64,000 nt of DNA, taken from assembly GCF_000801315.1 (NCBI RefSeq), contig NZ_CP010054.1, forward strand, positions 2,604,001 to 2,668,000, given 5' to 3'. Below, one piece after another: positions 9,401 to 18,271 of the stretch. The notes under the pieces are model-generated. The model was not told where the DNA came from. It searched no databases and saw only the letters and a program-made list of their open reading frames with translations. The stretch comes from Hymenobacter sp. DG25B (GTDB lineage Bacteria > Bacteroidota > Bacteroidia > Cytophagales > Hymenobacteraceae). Made by a program: the position numbers and the translations under genes. Numbering within the stretch: the stretch's first letter is position 1; each line of letters opens with the position of its first letter.

Positions 9401-10227
9401 TGAACAAGATAGTATTTCGTGCCCTCCTGGCTTTTCTGGTACTTACCTGGGCCCAGCCACTGCTGGCGCAGCAGGCTACCAAAGACCAGATGGTGGTGGC
9501 GCTCAGCTCCCCCGGCAAGCCCGGCACACTGCATCTTAAGCTGGTGGGAGGCGGTATTCGGGTCATTGGCACATCGGATAAAAACGTCGTGATTGAAACC
9601 TCTACCCGGGGCGGGCGGCGCGAGTCCGGCTCCTCGGAAGCGCCCGCCGGTATGCGCCGCATTTCTCAGGCCGATAACATGGACGTGACAGCGCAGGAGC
9701 GCGCTAACCACGTGTATATCAAAACGCAGTCCTGGCAGCATCCGGTTGATTTCGTTATTCGGGTGCCCCGGCAGTTTTCCCTGCAGATTTCTACTGTGCA
9801 GGATGGTGACGTGGTGGTAGAAAACGTGGCCGGTGAGCTGGAGGTAGCCAATGTGAATGGCTCTATCCGGCTGAAGGATGTGGCTGGCTCCGCAGTGCTG
9901 AACACGGTGAACGGGGAAATATTAGCCGATTTCAACAGCGTAACGGCGGGCGCACCCATGGCCTTCTCCACCGTGAACGGCAAGCTGGACATTACCCTAC
10001 CGGCCAAAGCCAAGGCTTCCCTTAAGCTGAAGTCGGATATGGGTGAAATCTACAGCGACTTCGACATGACCACCGACGACAGCGCCCCCAAGGTAACGCG
10101 CACCGCCAAGAATGGCACCTACCGCGTTAACACCGACAACTGGACGTACGGCAAGATTAACGGCGGCGGCGCCGAGTTTATGATGAAGAGCTTAAACGGC
10201 GACATTTATATCCGCCGGGCCAAGTAA
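9400..10227 (+). CDS. Exported DUF4097 family protein
   Basis: A 275-residue secreted protein, paralogous in architecture to the preceding gene. It has a cleavable signal peptide (residues 1-24, ending LLAQQ) without a lipobox, then a beta-strand-rich region with repeated NG turns (ANVNGSIRL, NTVNGEILA, STVNGKLDI, SLNGDIYI). The ATG overlaps the upstream TGA by one base, giving translational coupling. As the last gene of the ECF operon it probably acts in the periplasm or at the cell surface together with its neighbour. The function of DUF4097 is unknown. Confidence 0.82.
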   Translation: MNKIVFRALLAFLVLTWAQPLLAQQATKDQMVVALSSPGKPGTLHLKLVGGGIRVIGTSDKNVVIETSTRGGRRESGSSEAPAGMRRISQADNMDVTAQERANHVYIKTQSWQHPVDFVIRVPRQFSLQISTVQDGDVVVENVAGELEVANVNGSIRLKDVAGSAVLNTVNGEILADFNSVTAGAPMAFSTVNGKLDITLPAKAKASLKLKSDMGEIYSDFDMTTDDSAPKVTRTAKNGTYRVNTDNWTYGKINGGGAEFMMKSLNGDIYIRRAK

Positions 10228-10578
10228 AGCACTAACTTATACATATATCAGTTGGGTAATTCTCAGTCCCGGCCTCTCTGTTGATACTGCATTATCAGGA
10301 GTAAGCTGTGGTGAGTGACTCCGTAACAAGGGAGTTTGCCGGGACTGGGTACTTAATTTCCGGGGCTCACCGCGTCCCTTCTGCGGGAATCTGCCTTCCG
10401 GCAGCATTCCATCCGGCGTCGGCAGCAAGCCCTCTCCTCCTACCGTTCCTTCTGCCGACAGCTTTTTCCAGCGCAGCTTTTTGTTGCTGACTGCCACGGC
10501 TTTGTCCGGCTTGCGGCCCTGTTTTAGGCTGCTCCTCCTCGCCCTACTTTCAGTTCCTACCTCCTGAAAACCAGCACC
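10228..10578. other. Intergenic region, no gene seen
   Basis: This 351-base gap follows the DUF4097 operon and precedes the DUF5916 gene. It is pyrimidine-rich on the plus strand in its second half. A TACTTTC stretch near 10544 is a weak -7-like match. I see no clear terminator hairpin with a T run, RNA gene or convincing small ORF. Confidence 0.5.
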
Positions 10579-13107
10579 ATGTTCCGTATTTCTATTCTTT
10601 TTCTGGGCCTCCTGTTTCTGGGCATAAAGGCCCTGGCCCAGGTAGCGCCCGCCCCGGCAGCGGCAGCGCCCAAAAAGCAGCTGCAGGCCCTGCGCATTAG
10701 TGGGGGTATTAAGCTGGATGGGCTGCTGGATGAAGCCGTGTGGCAGCAGGCGCCCATTGCTACCGATTTTATTCAGCAGCGGCCCAACCCCGGCGTGCCC
10801 GAGAAGCACCGCACCGAGGTGCGTGTCCTCTACGACGACGCCAACCTCTACATCGGGGCCATTATGCATGACTCCTCCCCCGACTCCATTATGCGGGAGA
10901 TGACCCAGCGGGACCAGTTTGGCAACTCCGACTTGTTTTCCGTGTTTCTGGATACCTACCACGACCAGCTGAATGGCTACAACTTTACGGTGACCACCTC
11001 GGGCGTGCAGCTGGACGGGCGCTACTCCCCGGCCGGGGGCGAAGACTTTAACTGGAACGCCGTGTGGGATGCCCGCACCACCCAGCATGGTACCGACTGG
11101 GTGGCTGAAATGCGCATTCCGTACTCCGCCATTCGCTTCAGCAAACTACCCGAGCAGCTTTGGGGTCTCAACTTTGCCCGCCAGCGCAAGCGCGACAACC
11201 AGCAGTTTTTCTGGAACGAGGTGAAGCCCACCGTGAATGGCTTTGTAAACCAGTGGGGCGAGCTGCGCGGCGTGCGCGACATTAAACCACCGCTCCGCCT
11301 CTCCCTCACGCCTTACATTTCCGCTTATGTGAACCATAACCCGCTGAATGAGGAAGGCACCAAGCGCACTACCACCTCCTTTAATGGCGGCGCTGACGTG
11401 AAATGGGGCATCAATGAAAGCTTTACGCTGGATGCTACGCTGGTGCCCGACTTTGGCCAGGTGCAGAGCGACAACCAGGTGCTGAACCTCTCGCCCTTTG
11501 AGGTGCAGTTCAACGAAAACCGCCAGTTCTTTACCGAAGGCACGGAGCTCTTCAACAAAGGCAACCTGTTCTACTCCCGCCGTGTGGGCGCCACGCCCAT
11601 CGGGTTTTATGGGGTACGCCGGGGTGCCAATGAGAAGATATTGCGCAACCCGGCCGAAACCCGCCTGCTGAATGCTACCAAGATTTCGGGGCGCACCAAA
11701 AAGGGGCTGGGCGTGGGGTTGTTCAATGCGCTTTCCAATGATGTGTACGCTACCGTGCGCAACACCGAAACCGGCGAGGAGCGGGAGGTCCTCACGCAGC
11801 CCTTCAGCAATTACAACATTGCCGTGCTGGATCAGTCCCTGAAAAACAACTCCTATGTGTCGCTCATCAACACCAACGTCACGCGCTGGGGCAGTACCTA
11901 CGATGCCAACGTGACGGGCGGCCTGTTCCGCTTCAACAACAAGAAAAACTCTTACGCCCTGGATGGCAGCATGGTGTATTCGCGGCGGCGCGGTACCCAG
12001 TTCGGCTCGGATAAGCCTATTGACGACCAGGACGGCTACAAATACTCCCTGGGCGTGGGCAAAATCAGCGGCAATCTGACCTGGGACATAAACCACAGCA
12101 TAGAGTCAGACAAGTACAACCCCAACGATTTGGGCCTGCTGTTTTCCAACAACAGTATTTCTCAGTCGTTTAGCGTGGCCTACCGCAAGTACCAGCCGTT
12201 CTGGAAGGTGAACAACATGGCGTTTTTCGGGCAGGTGGGCCACGAGCTGCTCTATAAGCCTACCCGCTATCAGAGCCTGTATTTCTACAACGGCTTCAAC
12301 ACAACCTTCACCAAGAGCTTTCTGCAGGTGGGCTACGACTTTGTGCTGAGCCCCGTTTCGCACGACTACTTTGAGCCCCGCACCTACCCCCTGGGCGACT
12401 TCTTTGTGCGGGTGCCCGGCAATGCCGACTTCGTGGCTTTCTTGAATTCCGATACGCGCAAGCGGTTTGCCCTGGGTATGAACGCCGGTCTGCAGCGCTT
12501 CGGCCTGGATGAGCGGCTGCCGCGCGAGCGACGCCTGAAATACAGCCTGGGCGCCTACCCCCGCTACCGGATAAACAACCACCTCACCTTCAGCTATAGC
12601 CTGGACTGGAGCCTGCAACGCAACCAGATTGGCTTTGTAAACGGCGGCCTCAGCCAGGACGAAGCTCTGGACTTGCCCTTCACCGGGCAGATTCTGCTGG
12701 GCCGCCGCCATGTGGCCACGGTTTCCAACGTAGTATCGGCGGCCTATACCTTCACCAACCGTATGTCGTTCACGCTGCGCACGCGCCACTACACCAGCAA
12801 CGTGCGCTACGCTGACTTTGCCGTGCTGGGCCCTGATGGCGAAGAGCGCCAGGCCGACTACCGCCGCAACCGCGACAATACCTACAATGCTTTCAACGTG
12901 GATGCGGTGTACTCCTGGTGGTTTGCGCCCGGCTCGCAGGTAAGCGTGGTCTGGAAAAACGCCGGCTACACCTTCCTGAATGCCGAAAAAGCCACGCCCC
13001 AGTACTTCGATAACTTCAACAACACCATCAATACGCCGCACAATAACTCTCTCTCCGTGAAGGTTCTTTATTATCTGGATTATCTGATGGTGAGAAGGCC
13101 TAAATAG
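10579..13107 (+). CDS. CBM9-like / DUF5916 outer-membrane protein
   Basis: An 842-residue exported protein. After a signal peptide (1-20, ending ALAQ) comes a carbohydrate-binding-family-9-like domain (about 35-230: KLDGLLDEAVWQQAP, VRVLYDDANLYIG). The long C-terminal DUF5916 region (about 240-842) contains alternating aromatic and polar strands, as expected of an outer-membrane beta barrel. The family is frequent in Bacteroidota; despite the CBM9-like fold no enzyme activity is established. It appears to be a single-gene unit ended by a hairpin at 13150. No SusC/SusD partner is present, so a role in polysaccharide uptake is not supported by context. Confidence 0.85.
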   Translation: MFRISILFLGLLFLGIKALAQVAPAPAAAAPKKQLQALRISGGIKLDGLLDEAVWQQAPIATDFIQQRPNPGVPEKHRTEVRVLYDDANLYIGAIMHDSSPDSIMREMTQRDQFGNSDLFSVFLDTYHDQLNGYNFTVTTSGVQLDGRYSPAGGEDFNWNAVWDARTTQHGTDWVAEMRIPYSAIRFSKLPEQLWGLNFARQRKRDNQQFFWNEVKPTVNGFVNQWGELRGVRDIKPPLRLSLTPYISAYVNHNPLNEEGTKRTTTSFNGGADVKWGINESFTLDATLVPDFGQVQSDNQVLNLSPFEVQFNENRQFFTEGTELFNKGNLFYSRRVGATPIGFYGVRRGANEKILRNPAETRLLNATKISGRTKKGLGVGLFNALSNDVYATVRNTETGEEREVLTQPFSNYNIAVLDQSLKNNSYVSLINTNVTRWGSTYDANVTGGLFRFNNKKNSYALDGSMVYSRRRGTQFGSDKPIDDQDGYKYSLGVGKISGNLTWDINHSIESDKYNPNDLGLLFSNNSISQSFSVAYRKYQPFWKVNNMAFFGQVGHELLYKPTRYQSLYFYNGFNTTFTKSFLQVGYDFVLSPVSHDYFEPRTYPLGDFFVRVPGNADFVAFLNSDTRKRFALGMNAGLQRFGLDERLPRERRLKYSLGAYPRYRINNHLTFSYSLDWSLQRNQIGFVNGGLSQDEALDLPFTGQILLGRRHVATVSNVVSAAYTFTNRMSFTLRTRHYTSNVRYADFAVLGPDGEERQADYRRNRDNTYNAFNVDAVYSWWFAPGSQVSVVWKNAGYTFLNAEKATPQYFDNFNNTINTPHNNSLSVKVLYYLDYLMVRRPK

Positions 13108-13149
13108 TGGCGGCAGTAAAAAGGCCTGTTTTCAAAACAAAGCCAAAAA

Positions 13150-13182
13150 CCCAGAGGTCAGTAATAATGCCTCTGGGCTTTT
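13150..13182 (+). terminator. Intrinsic terminator after the DUF5916 gene
   Basis: The arms CCCAGAGG (13150-13157) and CCTCTGGG (13170-13177) are separated by 12 bases and followed by CTTTT. The preceding AAAAA could also support termination on the minus strand. Confidence 0.75.
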
Positions 13183-13242
13183 GGTGTTCCGGGCCCTCAA
13201 AAACCGTACAACCTTCCCCGGAAGCCCCCGTTTACTGGGCCC

Positions 13243-14178
13243 ATGCAGTATTTTATTTTTGCGGCGCTGGTGGCCGTTACGGTGTTTTTCTTTTACCGGT
13301 ATGTCACGCGCGACGCCCGCCTTCGCGAGCAGGCCCTGGCCGCGGAGTTTCCGGCCAGCTGGCGGCAGATTCTGGCTGAGCGGGTAGCCTTTTATTTGTC
13401 GCTTTCCGAGGTTGATAAAACTCGTTTCGAAAAACGAATCCAGGTTTTTCTGGCCCAGACCCGCATTACGGGTATCCAGACTGATATTGACGATGTTACG
13501 CGGGTGCTGGTGGCGGCCTCGGCCATTATTCCGGTGTTTGGCTTTCCCGATTGGGAGTATGGAAACCTGAGCGAGGTGCTGGTGGTGCCGGATGCCTGGA
13601 AGGAAAAGCAGGACCCCCACAAGGAGCAAGCCCCGCTGGCCGGCACGCTGCTGGGCTCGGTGCGCAACTTCCAGTCCTCCCACTACATGCACCTTTCCAA
13701 AGCCTCCCTGGAGCAGGGTTTCAAGGATTCGCTGGACCGCCAGAACGTGGGCATTCACGAGTTTGTGCATCTGCTGGATGAGGCCGATGGCGTCATTGAC
13801 GGGGTGCCGGCCCTCACGTTTCCGGCCGCCCTGCGCCCCGAGTGGGAAGCCGTGATGCAGCGCGAAATAGCCGCCATCCGGGCCGGGCGCTCCGAAATAA
13901 ACGACTACGCGGGCACCAATGAGGCGGAGTTTTTTGCCGTGGTAACGGAGTATTTCTTTGAGAAGCCCGAGAAGCTGCAGACCGAGCACCCCGAGCTATA
14001 TGGGCTGCTGCTGCTGGCCTTCCGCCAGAACCCGCGCAGCCGCTTTGGGCAGTGGGCCACCGACCCGCGCCTGTGGCTGAAGGCGCTGCGCAGTCGCCGC
14101 AAGTTTGGCCGCAACGACCCCTGCCCCTGCGGCAGTGGCAAAAAGTACAAAGAATGTCATTTGCTGCAGGAAGCCTGA
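13243..14178 (+). CDS. MtfA/M90-family zinc peptidase with C-terminal SEC-C motif
   Basis: A 311-residue predicted zinc metallopeptidase. A transmembrane helix lies at residues 3-18. The catalytic motif is H172-EFV-H176 in GIHEFVHLLDE, typical of the MtfA (M90) family, with a further conserved acidic segment near NEAEFFAVVTEYFFE. The last 25 residues are a SEC-C zinc motif (FGRNDPCPCGSGKKYKECH), also found at the SecA C-terminus. E. coli MtfA regulates the glucose PTS by binding Mlc; Mlc is not evident here, so the physiological role may differ. The gene lies alone between two peptidase or envelope genes. Confidence 0.88.
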   Translation: MQYFIFAALVAVTVFFFYRYVTRDARLREQALAAEFPASWRQILAERVAFYLSLSEVDKTRFEKRIQVFLAQTRITGIQTDIDDVTRVLVAASAIIPVFGFPDWEYGNLSEVLVVPDAWKEKQDPHKEQAPLAGTLLGSVRNFQSSHYMHLSKASLEQGFKDSLDRQNVGIHEFVHLLDEADGVIDGVPALTFPAALRPEWEAVMQREIAAIRAGRSEINDYAGTNEAEFFAVVTEYFFEKPEKLQTEHPELYGLLLLAFRQNPRSRFGQWATDPRLWLKALRSRRKFGRNDPCPCGSGKKYKECHLLQEA

Positions 14179-14323
14179 GTTGTCATGGATGCGGCCCGCA
14201 TTCCCCCGGCGCGGCTATCCTTGCCGGGGAATGCCGAGCCACCGTGCGAATTCCGGGCGGATGGTTAATTTAGGCCTTTCGCCGCCTGGCGGCCTTCCTT
14301 TGTCTTACCCTTCTTTCCCACCC

Positions 14324-16183
14324 ATGAAAAAAACCTTGTTATCCGGCCTGGCCTTCGCGGCGCTGGGTACGGGCGTATGGTCGTGTGCTACTACCAGCAA
14401 GGCGCCCGTAGCTACTACCCCGGCCCCCACCGAAACGGCGCCGGTTGCGGCCGCCCCTTCCTGGAGCCAGCAGGCCGATGATTTTCTGAAGTCTTACTCC
14501 GCCGAATACCAGCGCCTCTACACCGCCTCGGCGGAAGCGGAATGGCGCTCCAACACGCATATTGTGGCTGGCGACACGGCCAACTCCGGAGCCACCACCC
14601 GCGCTAATGAGCGCATGGCCGCCTTCACCGGCTCGGCAGAGAATATCAAGCGCCTGCGGGAACTGCTCGACCACAAAGCTGACCTCAGCGAGCTGCAGGT
14701 AAAGCAGCTGCAAACGGCGCTGTACAACGCCGCCAACTCGCCCCAGACCATTGCCGAGGTGGTGAAGCGCCGCATTAAGGCCGAAGCCGCCCAAACAGAA
14801 AAGCTCTACGGTTTCGACTACAAGTACCAGGGCAAATCCGTGACCACCAACGACCTGGACGAGCTCCTGCGCAAGGAAAAAAACCCGGCTAAGCGCCAGC
14901 AGATCTGGGAAGCCAGCAAAGCCATTGGCCCCACGCTGAAAGATGGCCTGCTGAACCTGCGCGACCTGCGCAACCAGACCGTGCAGGCCCTGGGCTACCC
15001 CGACTACTTCACCTACCAGGCCTCCGACTACGGCATGACCCGCGAGGAGATGATGGCGCTGGTCCGCAAAATAAACGACGAGCTGCGCCCGCTTTACCGG
15101 GAGCTGCACACCTACGCCCGCTACGAGCTGGCCAAGAAGTACAACGTGAAGCAGGTGCCCGACTATCTGCCGGCTTCCTGGCTGCCCAACCGTTGGGGCC
15201 AGGACTGGAGCGCCATGGTAGACGTGAAAGGCCTGAACATCGACCCCATACTGGCCAAAAAGGGGGCTGAGTGGCAGGTAAAGCAGGCCGAGCGCTTCTA
15301 CCAGAGCCTGGGCTTCCCGGCCCTGCCCGCTTCGTTCTACGAAAAGTCGAGCCTGTACCCGCTGCCTAAAGATGCCGGGTACAAAAAGAACAACCACGCC
15401 TCGGCCTGGCATATGGACCTGGACCACGATGTGCGCAGCCTGATGAGCGTGGAAGGCAACACCGAGTGGTACGAAACCACCCACCACGAGCTGGGGCACA
15501 TTTACTACTACCTCACTTACACCAACCCCGAGGTGCCCGTGCTGCTGCGCGGTGGTGCTAACCGGGCCTACCATGAGGCCATGGGCAGCCTCATGGGCCT
15601 GGCCGCTACCCAAAAGCCCTTTCTGGCGGGCCTGAATCTGGTAGACCCCAAAACCCAGACCGACCAGACCCAGACGCTGCTGAAGGAAGCCCTGAACTAT
15701 GCCGTGTTCATTCCCTTTGCTTCGGGGGTGATGAGTGAGTGGGAAAACAGCTTCTATGCCGATAAGCTCCCCGCCGACCAGCTGAATGCCCGCTGGTGGG
15801 CCCTGGCCAAGCAGTACCAGGGTATTGTGCCGCCCACCACGCGCGGCGAGCAGTACCTGGACCCCGCCACCAAAACCCACATCAACGACGACCCCGCGCA
15901 GTACTATGACTACGCGCTGAGCTACGTTATCCTGTTCCAGCTGCACGACCACATGGCCAAGAAAATTCTGAAGCAGGACCCGCACGCTACCAACTACTAC
16001 GGAAGTAAAGAGGTGGGGCAGTTTCTGGCCGACATTATGCGCCCCGGCGCCAGCAAAGACTGGCGCACGGTGCTGAAAGAGAAAACCGGCGAAGACCTTT
16101 CTGCCCGCGCCATGGTAGATTATTTCCAGCCGCTGATGGCTTACCTGAAGCAGCAGAACAAAGGCCGGAAGTACACCATGTAA
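14324..16183 (+). CDS. M2-family peptidyl-dipeptidase lipoprotein (ACE-like)
   Basis: A 619-residue lipoprotein zinc peptidase related to angiotensin-converting enzyme. The N-terminus has a signal peptide with a lipobox ending in Cys (GVWSC). The zinc site is H388-ELG-H392 in TTHHELGHIYYY, with Glu418 in YHEAMGSLMG as third ligand. It should remove dipeptides from peptide C-termini in the periplasm or at the outer membrane. The ATG at 14324 is chosen over an in-frame start at 14105 because that extension overlaps the upstream gene and hides the signal peptide. It ends before a strong bidirectional terminator. Confidence 0.92.
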   Translation: MKKTLLSGLAFAALGTGVWSCATTSKAPVATTPAPTETAPVAAAPSWSQQADDFLKSYSAEYQRLYTASAEAEWRSNTHIVAGDTANSGATTRANERMAAFTGSAENIKRLRELLDHKADLSELQVKQLQTALYNAANSPQTIAEVVKRRIKAEAAQTEKLYGFDYKYQGKSVTTNDLDELLRKEKNPAKRQQIWEASKAIGPTLKDGLLNLRDLRNQTVQALGYPDYFTYQASDYGMTREEMMALVRKINDELRPLYRELHTYARYELAKKYNVKQVPDYLPASWLPNRWGQDWSAMVDVKGLNIDPILAKKGAEWQVKQAERFYQSLGFPALPASFYEKSSLYPLPKDAGYKKNNHASAWHMDLDHDVRSLMSVEGNTEWYETTHHELGHIYYYLTYTNPEVPVLLRGGANRAYHEAMGSLMGLAATQKPFLAGLNLVDPKTQTDQTQTLLKEALNYAVFIPFASGVMSEWENSFYADKLPADQLNARWWALAKQYQGIVPPTTRGEQYLDPATKTHINDDPAQYYDYALSYVILFQLHDHMAKKILKQDPHATNYYGSKEVGQFLADIMRPGASKDWRTVLKEKTGEDLSARAMVDYFQPLMAYLKQQNKGRKYTM

Positions 16184-16207
16184 GCACCCCGGCTTTGCCG
16201 GTTAACC

Positions 16208-16244
16208 AAAAAGAGCCCGCCATATCCGGCGGGCTCTTTCTTTA
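16208..16244. terminator. Bidirectional terminator between M2 peptidase and GAF genes
   Basis: A perfect 12-base stem, AAAGAGCCCGCC (16210-16221) with GGCGGGCTCTTT (16228-16239) and a 6-base loop, has T-rich tails on both strands. It serves the convergent genes ending at 16183 and 16269. Confidence 0.88.
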
Positions 16245-16268
16245 TATGGATGCCGGAAATACCGCCGA

Positions 16269-16979
16269 CTATTGGCTCTCTACCAGATATTTATCCAGTA
16301 CTTTCTGAATGCTCTCCAGCCGGGTATACACCATATCCAGCACATCGGTATCATAGTTAGCCGCGCCCATCGCGCGGGAAGTCAGATAGCGCGCCAGGGT
16401 GGTGTTTTCGTTCAGGCGGGCTTCCAGCTCATCGTGGGCGTAGTCCCACTCTGCCAGCTGGCCCTGGGCCAGGTATTGGCCCCGCAGCGCAATGGTCTGG
16501 CTAACCAGGTGGGCCAGCCGGGTCAGCAGCGCCGACTCCGTTTCCGTAAACTCGCGGGCTTCCCGGCCAATGACGCACAGCGTTCCAATGTTAGAATCAT
16601 CGGGCATGCGCAGGGCCGAGCCGGCGTAAAACCGCAGCCCCGCCGACTGCGCCACAAAGGGGCTCACCAACCGGCAACGCTCCTTTTCCAGATCCGGATA
16701 TACCAGGGGCTCATCCTGCAGAATGGCCGCCGAGCAGAGGCTGTCCGGGCGAGCCACGGCTTCCAGCCCGGGCATTCCGGTGTTGGCCTTATACCACACC
16801 CTATCCTCATCTACCAATGAAATCAGGGAGATAGGAACGTTAAAGAGCTGCGCAGACAGGGCGACAAAATCATCAAAAATCCTCTCCGGCGTGGTGTTCA
16901 CAATCTGGTACTGATGCAGCGTCCGCAGGCGGGCACCATCTGTATCGGGTATCAGAGATTGGGGAAGCTTATCGCTCAT
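16269..16979 (-). CDS. GAF domain-containing protein
   Basis: A 236-residue soluble protein. A GAF domain spans about residues 30-178, with the family-typical VPISLISLVDEDRVWYKA, SLCSAAI, RFYAGSALR and IGTLCVIG segments. A helical C-terminal tail (about 180-236) has no recognised output domain. Such stand-alone GAF proteins usually bind small ligands or act as partners of kinases or cyclases. A near-consensus -7 element, TACCCTTG on the minus strand, lies at 17014-17021. The ligand is unknown. Confidence 0.85.
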   Translation of the reverse strand: MSDKLPQSLIPDTDGARLRTLHQYQIVNTTPERIFDDFVALSAQLFNVPISLISLVDEDRVWYKANTGMPGLEAVARPDSLCSAAILQDEPLVYPDLEKERCRLVSPFVAQSAGLRFYAGSALRMPDDSNIGTLCVIGREAREFTETESALLTRLAHLVSQTIALRGQYLAQGQLAEWDYAHDELEARLNENTTLARYLTSRAMGAANYDTDVLDMVYTRLESIQKVLDKYLVESQ

Positions 16980-17065
16980 GCTATTCTATCAAGTACTCTT
17001 CTTAGAAATTGGCCAAGGGTATTCTAAGCTACCCCCATGTATCCTGCTTGTCGCCAGTACCTGGC

Positions 17066-17530
17066 TTACGCCGGCATGCTCAGAGTGGTTAACACCTGCT
17101 TGGCGTTGGCTACGTGGTCGGTGGCCCGGTTAAGGGAGTTAAAGATGTACTGGATAACCCCTTCTTTGTCGATGACGAACGTGACCCGGCCGGGAATTAT
17201 GCCCAGCAGCGCGCGGGGCACCTCATAGAGCTTGCGCACTTTGCCGCCTTCATCAGCCAGCAGCGGGAAGGGCAAACGGTGCTTCTGGGTAAACTTCTGA
17301 TGCGAGGCCTCGCTATCGGAGCTTATGCCTACCACCTCGGCGCCCAGATCCTTAAAATCCTCGTACTGGTCGCGGAAAGAACAGGCTTCGGCGGTGCAGC
17401 CGGGCGTATCATCTTTGGGGTAGAAGTATAATACCACGCTGCGCTTGCCACGCTGCTCGGAGAGGCGAAACGTCTCGCCGGTAGTGGTTTTGAGGGTGAA
17501 GTCTGGAGCTGAGTTGCCTACCTGTAGCAT
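17066..17530 (-). CDS. bcp: Thioredoxin-dependent thiol peroxidase (Bcp-type peroxiredoxin)
   Basis: A 154-residue peroxiredoxin that reduces hydrogen peroxide and organic hydroperoxides with electrons from thioredoxin. The peroxidatic Cys45 lies in DTPGCTAEAC, and Cys50, five residues on, is the resolving cysteine position of the atypical 2-Cys Bcp subgroup. The length and the Arg of GIIPGRVTFVID fit the family. It lies between the GAF and H-NOX genes on the same strand; together with the nearby thioredoxin-like gene this gives the region a redox theme, though gaps of about 100 bases argue against one operon. Confidence 0.95.
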   Translation of the reverse strand: MLQVGNSAPDFTLKTTTGETFRLSEQRGKRSVVLYFYPKDDTPGCTAEACSFRDQYEDFKDLGAEVVGISSDSEASHQKFTQKHRLPFPLLADEGGKVRKLYEVPRALLGIIPGRVTFVIDKEGVIQYIFNSLNRATDHVANAKQVLTTLSMPA

Positions 17531-17632
17531 GTGCTGTGTTTAGTTATCCTGAAGCAATGATCCTAACCGCAGGCAGGGTAGAAAGGTTATGGTTGCCGGC
17601 CGTTCCGGCGGCCCCAATCCGGTTTAGCAAGG

Positions 17633-18178
17633 CTAGTTACGCCTTACCCGGATACTCACCCGCTCGCCGTTTTCACTGGTTACGGGCTCTATCTCAATTC
17701 GCTCTTCTTCGTTGTAATACACGGCCAGGCCCCGGATAATGCCTACCGCCAATGCCCCCATCCGGCGCGGAGAAACATATTCTACCTGCAGCTCATTTTT
17801 CCCAAGCCGCTCTACCTGTAGCACGGGCGGGTTATGGCCGGGGTTTTGATGCCGGATATGGACGTGCATATGCTTTTCAGTGTTTTCCACCATTTCCAGC
17901 GTCCGCCACGTGGGGTCTACCAGCTTGCCGTACATCAGCATCAGGTCGGGCACCAGGTACTCGCCAAATTTCTCGTGCAGCTCTTCGGCCGGCACACCGG
18001 ACATTTCGGCGGCGTGGCCCACCAGGGTATACAGGTCCTGATCCGGATACACGGCCTGCACTTCAAAGTCGCTGTAGGCAATGCCGGAGGCCTCTACCAG
18101 CCGCACCCAGGTGGCGTGGTCGTATTGCGTCTGTACATAGCGCTTCAGGAGGGTCATGATGGTTCCGTGCACAGCCAA
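17633..18178 (-). CDS. H-NOX haem NO/O2-binding sensor, stand-alone
   Basis: A 181-residue protein of the haem-NO-binding (HNOB/H-NOX) family. The diagnostic haem contacts are present: a proximal histidine, best aligned as His105 in KHMHVHIR, and the Y134-x-S136-x-R138 motif (YVSPR) that clamps the haem propionates, at spacing matching the well-studied H-NOX of Caldanaerobacter (His102, Tyr131-Ser133-Arg135). It should bind haem and sense nitric oxide. H-NOX genes usually sit beside a histidine kinase or cyclic-di-GMP enzyme; here the neighbours are bcp and an RskA/sigma pair, so the output partner is unclear. The proximal-His choice is my alignment by eye. Confidence 0.85.
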   Translation of the reverse strand: MAVHGTIMTLLKRYVQTQYDHATWVRLVEASGIAYSDFEVQAVYPDQDLYTLVGHAAEMSGVPAEELHEKFGEYLVPDLMLMYGKLVDPTWRTLEMVENTEKHMHVHIRHQNPGHNPPVLQVERLGKNELQVEYVSPRRMGALAVGIIRGLAVYYNEEERIEIEPVTSENGERVSIRVRRN

Positions 18179-18189
18179 AAACTAAGAGG

Positions 18190-18248
18190 ATAAACAAAAA
18201 GCAGCTCCGGCTCTCACCAGGGGTTCTGGTAAAGATACGGAGCTGCTT
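18190..18248 (-). terminator. Terminator of the sigma/RskA operon
   Basis: AAGCAGCTCCG (18199-18209) pairs with CGGAGCTGCTT (18238-18248). The loop contains a smaller ACCAG/CTGGT stem. On the minus strand it is followed by TTTTTGTTT, just after the anti-sigma stop at 18272. Confidence 0.75.
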
Positions 18249-18271
18249 CTTATGCGCCGGAGCGGCGGAGT

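Noticed and set aside
10308..10490. A 60-codon ORF upstream of the DUF5916 gene
   Set aside because: Low-complexity, Ser/Ala/Pro-rich product without start context or family; probably chance.
10579..13107. Polysaccharide utilisation locus around the CBM9-like protein
   Set aside because: No SusC/SusD pair, glycoside hydrolase or sugar regulator is nearby, so the CBM9-like domain alone does not support it.
14339..15985. A 548-codon open frame antisense to the M2 peptidase gene
   Set aside because: Repetitive Val/Gly/Leu composition typical of antisense frames in this genome; the M2 gene is unambiguous.
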